Shown here in pieces: positions 60,309 to 64,000 of a stretch of 64,000 bases of DNA. Each line of letters opens with the position of its first letter. Position 1 is the first letter of the stretch. This DNA is from Diprion similis (lineage: Eukaryota; Arthropoda; Insecta; Hymenoptera; Diprionidae). The DNA is taken from assembly GCF_021155765.1 (NCBI RefSeq), contig NC_060106.1, positions 21,912,031 to 21,976,030 on the forward strand, given 5' to 3'. Below the pieces are notes generated by a model. It ran no database searches and was not told where the DNA came from. It was given only the letters and a program-made list of their open reading frames with translations. The position numbers were made by a program, and so were the translations under genes.

Positions 60309-62640
60309 CTAAGCAAGATGGAGTCTTGCGTAGTCAGCTATATGAAGGATACCGTGTTCCGGCGATGCAATGTGGAGACTTGTTGCTGAGGCGTGAGTAT
60401 TTACCCGGGCATTGTGAAGCTCTGCTATTTGGCTGCTGCAAGCAGCGGCTGGATCTCCACTGGTTGCCAAAGACCCAAACCAAAATTCATTACCTGTGTT
60501 TAGAGTAATGTGTATTATAACAAAGTAATAAATTACATGTCGTGACCTATCACATTAGGCGCATCGTTTATTCTTCATTATGGACTAGTCATGCGTTGAC
60601 GGAATGAAATAGAAGTGAACGTGATCGGATACCTCGACTGCAGTGACTTTGGCGTGGTATTACATACGTAAGCTATTTTTACCTGGCAAAGAGTTTCCAT
60701 CCCAGGCATAAGTGACCACTAGAAGTTTGTTCGCATCAGTAGCTCGGAATAATCTGCTGTGTGGTTCTCTCAGAGCGAAGTGAATCTTGATATCTGAAAC
60801 GATGGTATCGTTCTATGTACTACATCATGCATCGCAAATCGGATCTGCTAACCATCATTTTAGTGAAAAAAGAAAAGCCGCCGCAGACTAATCGTGGACA
60901 TAAAGTTTTTAAATTTAATGACGAATGAAAGATTAAAGGTTTCAATGTAGATTATATGCATCACACATGAGTATATAGCAGCATACGAACCTCCTAAATA
61001 ATCCCCGTTTCCGGCACCCCCGCATTTCTGCTGTCTGAAGTAGGCGAACATTATATCAGAAACGAACTTGAGCTTCTTCTTCATCTTGCCTATTGCGATC
61101 TCGAATGTTTTTAAAAAGTATATTTCCTGATCCTGAAGTGTTTTCCATACTCCAAGGCCGAAACCAACGACGTGCAAGAAGGCCGTTGTGTTCTGTTTCT
61201 CCGCCCTCGAGTTTGCTTCCAGTAAAATCATCTCCACGGAGAGAAGCGTCCTCTTCATGTAGTTCTCAACGTCAAAAATATACTGTCGCGATATCGGGAC
61301 GACGACGTACCTCTTGTTATCTTTCGATTTCAACCGCTTAACCGCTTCCTCGTAAAGTGGCAGGTATTCTTCACCGTAAAATCTAGCCCACGTGACCCGA
61401 AGACCTCGTCTCTCTTCTGTCGTCCCGTCGGTAGCTGGGCCATATCTAAGTTTTACAATTCGACATTGCTTGATTTATCCTGGAATTGCAGGTCATCTTT
61501 TTCCTTTTTAATTTTCACTCACAATCGATCCGGAAAAAGAGATTTGATAGCATTTGGATAGAGATCTTATGTGTCTGTCTGTCTTCCTACCACATCCGAA
61601 TTTCTTAAGCTTACCCATTATCCATGTTGTTCTGTAACGGTGTCACCACGATATCTTGATACTCCATAACTCCTGCCCGCTGGAACCTGAGAAGCGATCG
61701 TTACATGGTAACAGCTGATGAGTCTACTTCACATATGAAAAATCAGAAGGACTTCAGAGCGAATGGTTCAGGTTCACGTAGCGCTTTCTTACCTCGATCC
61801 TACAACTCCGATGATTACGCCTCGGGGCTGAACCGAGTCAGAGTCACTAGAAACAATGCCTTTGTTATCCCGTGACCCGTCATTAATGAATTCAGTGTGC
61901 GACGACATCATCATCATCGCAGACAATTTGATTTCGTCGTAGGAGAGACACTTGGACAGCACCTGGTTACGCAGAGTTATAGCTTAACGTTATCGCTAAC
62001 ATAGTGTGAAACGGTGAGGTGGTAAGTACAGCGCCACTTACCAAAGGTTCTTTCTCCTCCTCCGTACCGACGTATTCCCAGCCCTCAGATCCGGTGTTTT
62101 TATCCATAAGCAGGTACTTGTCGCGAGGACCAACGAAGACAACGGCTCTTTGTTCCAGAAGACGCTGGATCAACTGAATTAAGCCCATTTCTTCATACAA
62201 CGCCTTTTCCAACACGCTTCCGTGGGTTCGTTTGTACTTGAGCCAGTTGGCTATCAACGGAATCATGGCCTCGTGGATCAGCGGATACGTCGAGTTGGCG
62301 TTGACCTAGGTTCGGGAAAGGATCAATTCGCTATCTCAGGGTGATTTCTAACAGTGCAAACCTCGAGTGTGTCAGGGCTGATGCCCCGTTCCTTCAGGGC
62401 TCGGGCACGCACGGTGTTGACCGGAATCGTGATTGGAAAATTCTCACTCTTAGTGATCAGCTCGTTCAAGGAGATTGGCGGAGGTGGTGGCAGGTCCAGG
62501 CATGGTTTGAGGATCTTCTTGGTATCCTCGTCGATGGGAACACCATTCGGAGCCCCGAGGGTATTCTCCCAGGAGATGTCCGGTGCTTCGAGCGAGGCAG
62601 ATTCCTGCATCTGGCCAGCGTCACTTCCGCCCCGGTTTGA
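60309..62640 (-). CDS. MavL-like/DUF4804 protein, copy 2
   Basis: Tandem paralogue of the gene at 55.1-57.3 kb. Exons 5' to 3': 62640-62362, 62305-62042, 61962-61793, 61686-61615, 61445-60991, 60793-60683, 60493-60309; 512 codons with matching phases. Three exons (264, 170 and 72 bases) are exactly as long as in copy 1. Shared blocks: FPITIPVNTVR, VNANSTYPLIHEAMIPLIA, LSAMMMMSSHTEFINDGSR, VQPRGVIIGVVGSRFQRAGV (then MEYQDI), WARFYGEEYLPLYEE, FLHVVGFGLGVWK, VVTYAWDGNSLPGNEFWFG, TSGDPAAACSSQIAELHN; ends ADYARLHLA. The N-terminal exon starts at an acceptor (cctgccgcag) and contains an ATG (MQESASLEAP), so the true start may be there or in an exon further right, possibly outside the window. A proline-rich patch (DLPPPPPISL) precedes the core. 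ADP-ribose chemistry is inferred from the family only. Confidence 0.8.
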
Positions 62641-64000
62641 CTGCGGCAGGTTAAAAGTTATTCGGGAAAAGTGATGGGTCAAAGGAGATCGAAATTATAC
62701 GCGGTCGTGGAACTGCTGATCTCCTTACTTCGTGGTATTACATTCACTGACGTGATCGCGATCGCAAACGTATAGTATCTATTAATAGAGATGCTGATTA
62801 TAGAGCAAGGGCACGGTTCTCGCCCCTTTGACGCTCGTGTAGGGCATGAAATTTCCTAAATAGCGGAAAATTTATCCGTTCACTCTGACGGTCTCGGTCG
62901 ATTAGGTACATGTTGTTCACCCATTTTGCCACATCGTAGGCAGGGGTGCCGTTAGGAGTAGGTCACGTGCGGAAATAGGCCACGATGCATTTTTACCTTT
63001 TATTTAATGTGAAAAAGTACGGTCAGTTGAAAACTGCAACAACGCCATCGGTTAGACACATGCTACAAATGAACGAGTTCTTTATAACTTTGGTAAAATA
63101 TACAACATGATATGAATATACAACCATTCTCCAAAGAAAGTGGAATATTACTGTCAACATTGACTTTCGGATCGTGACCAAATTGATCCCAGTTCAGAAA
63201 ACTGATACCCATACATTTATACTTGGGGTAAAATTTTTCTGTACATTTTTTTTCATCATTATTCTGAGAATAATGTATCACTCAAGGCAAACAGTTCGAT
63301 CTCTTGTTTGCAAGTTATACTCTTTATAATGATGGAACAGTTTCCACAGTTTTTACACTGAATTTGCTATTGGTGCGATAAAAGGAATATTTTACCGGAA
63401 CAGTTGAAAGCCTTAGAACGTCAAATATCGCTATTTGTATCCTAAAAGATCTCTCGTTTTGTTTTATCGTATTCGAGTCAGCAGAGGGCTATAATCCAAA
63501 GAATGACGGAGTGACTGAGACTATAAATCTTTCGAAAACCGTGTTTTGTAGCTTTCAAAATTCCTTGCATAAACCAGAGGGGCATTTATTTCATTATATC
63601 ACTTCACTCAACAATTGCTTTTACCTTATATTGTGACTTGCTGATAATTCGTTGCACAGCTTCCGTTTGAATTGACCGTAATCTGACTCATTTCCGGATT
63701 CAAAGTAGGGAAAATACTTTGACACGATAAATTACAAGAATTTCACAATTGCATCCACTTCTTGAAGTATTATGTGACGTTTCTCCGGTGACCACGATGT
63801 GGTCAGCTGTACGAGTAATTGTTTTTTTTTAAATACATAATGTTAATCATGGTTGCTGGTCTTACTCGCGTCATCATCGCTGCTCTCTCGATTACTTTGT
63901 ACCGAAAGTATAAAAGGGTTACCGGAAATTAAGTCAACTACTCACAATGACAAATAATTTACACCAAAGAATGTATACTGGGTTTGAACATAGTAATTAG
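62641..64000. other. Right end of window, upstream of MavL-like copy 2
   Basis: Should include the promoter and perhaps a first exon of copy 2. No coding exon, RNA gene or repeat was recognised. The frame at 63063-63281 (-) looks like chance. Confidence 0.5.

Noticed and set aside
1-64000. CRISPR array, operons, tRNA or rRNA genes
   Set aside because: The only regular array has 312-bp units without spacers, the genes have introns, and no cloverleaf or rRNA sequence was recognised by eye; a covariance-model scan would be decisive.

Overview
This is eukaryotic nuclear DNA from an insect. The genes have short introns with GT..AG ends, the coding islands sit in AT-rich non-coding DNA, and three families point to arthropods: a chemosensory protein, a gustatory-type receptor and arthropod-expanded MavL-like/DUF4804 proteins. 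The chemosensory protein style suggests Hymenoptera, possibly a sawfly, but the species cannot be fixed from the sequence alone. All gene models below were spliced by hand from open frames, splice signals and intron phase.

Layout. Positions 1-11,232 are a satellite array of about 36 head-to-tail 312-bp units with higher-order (six-unit, 1,872-bp) structure, running off the left edge; a decayed fringe follows to about 11,430. The snRNA export adaptor PHAX lies at 13,039-14,817 (+). A chemosensory protein with a TATA promoter lies at 18,812-19,474 (+). An almost intron-free axonemal dynein heavy chain (four exons, 3,975 codons) occupies 19,764-32,087 (-) and faces the spliceosomal cyclophilin CWC27 (32,990-35,504, +) across about 0.9 kb. 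A two-pass membrane protein (37,876-42,873, +) resembles the APD1-4/DUF4792-DUF4793 type. Two fold-back elements at 45.49-45.86 kb lie just before or inside a gustatory-receptor-like gene (to 48,087, +). A TAL1/HLH3B-type bHLH factor lies at 52,105-53,720 (+). The right end holds two tandem MavL-like/DUF4804 paralogues on the minus strand (55,133-57,259 and 60,309-62,640), with an Arg/Ser-rich open frame of unknown function between them (58,876-60,222, -).

The genes do not form one pathway. PHAX (snRNA export) and CWC27 (spliceosome) are housekeeping RNA genes, the dynein is a cilium/sperm-tail motor, the CSP and receptor are chemosensory, and the bHLH factor is developmental. The points most worth following are the dynein, whose ATPase motifs look eroded although its reading frame and microtubule-binding stalk are kept; the MavL-like pair with the unknown gene between them; the recently homogenised satellite; and the strongly self-complementary fold-back elements beside the receptor.
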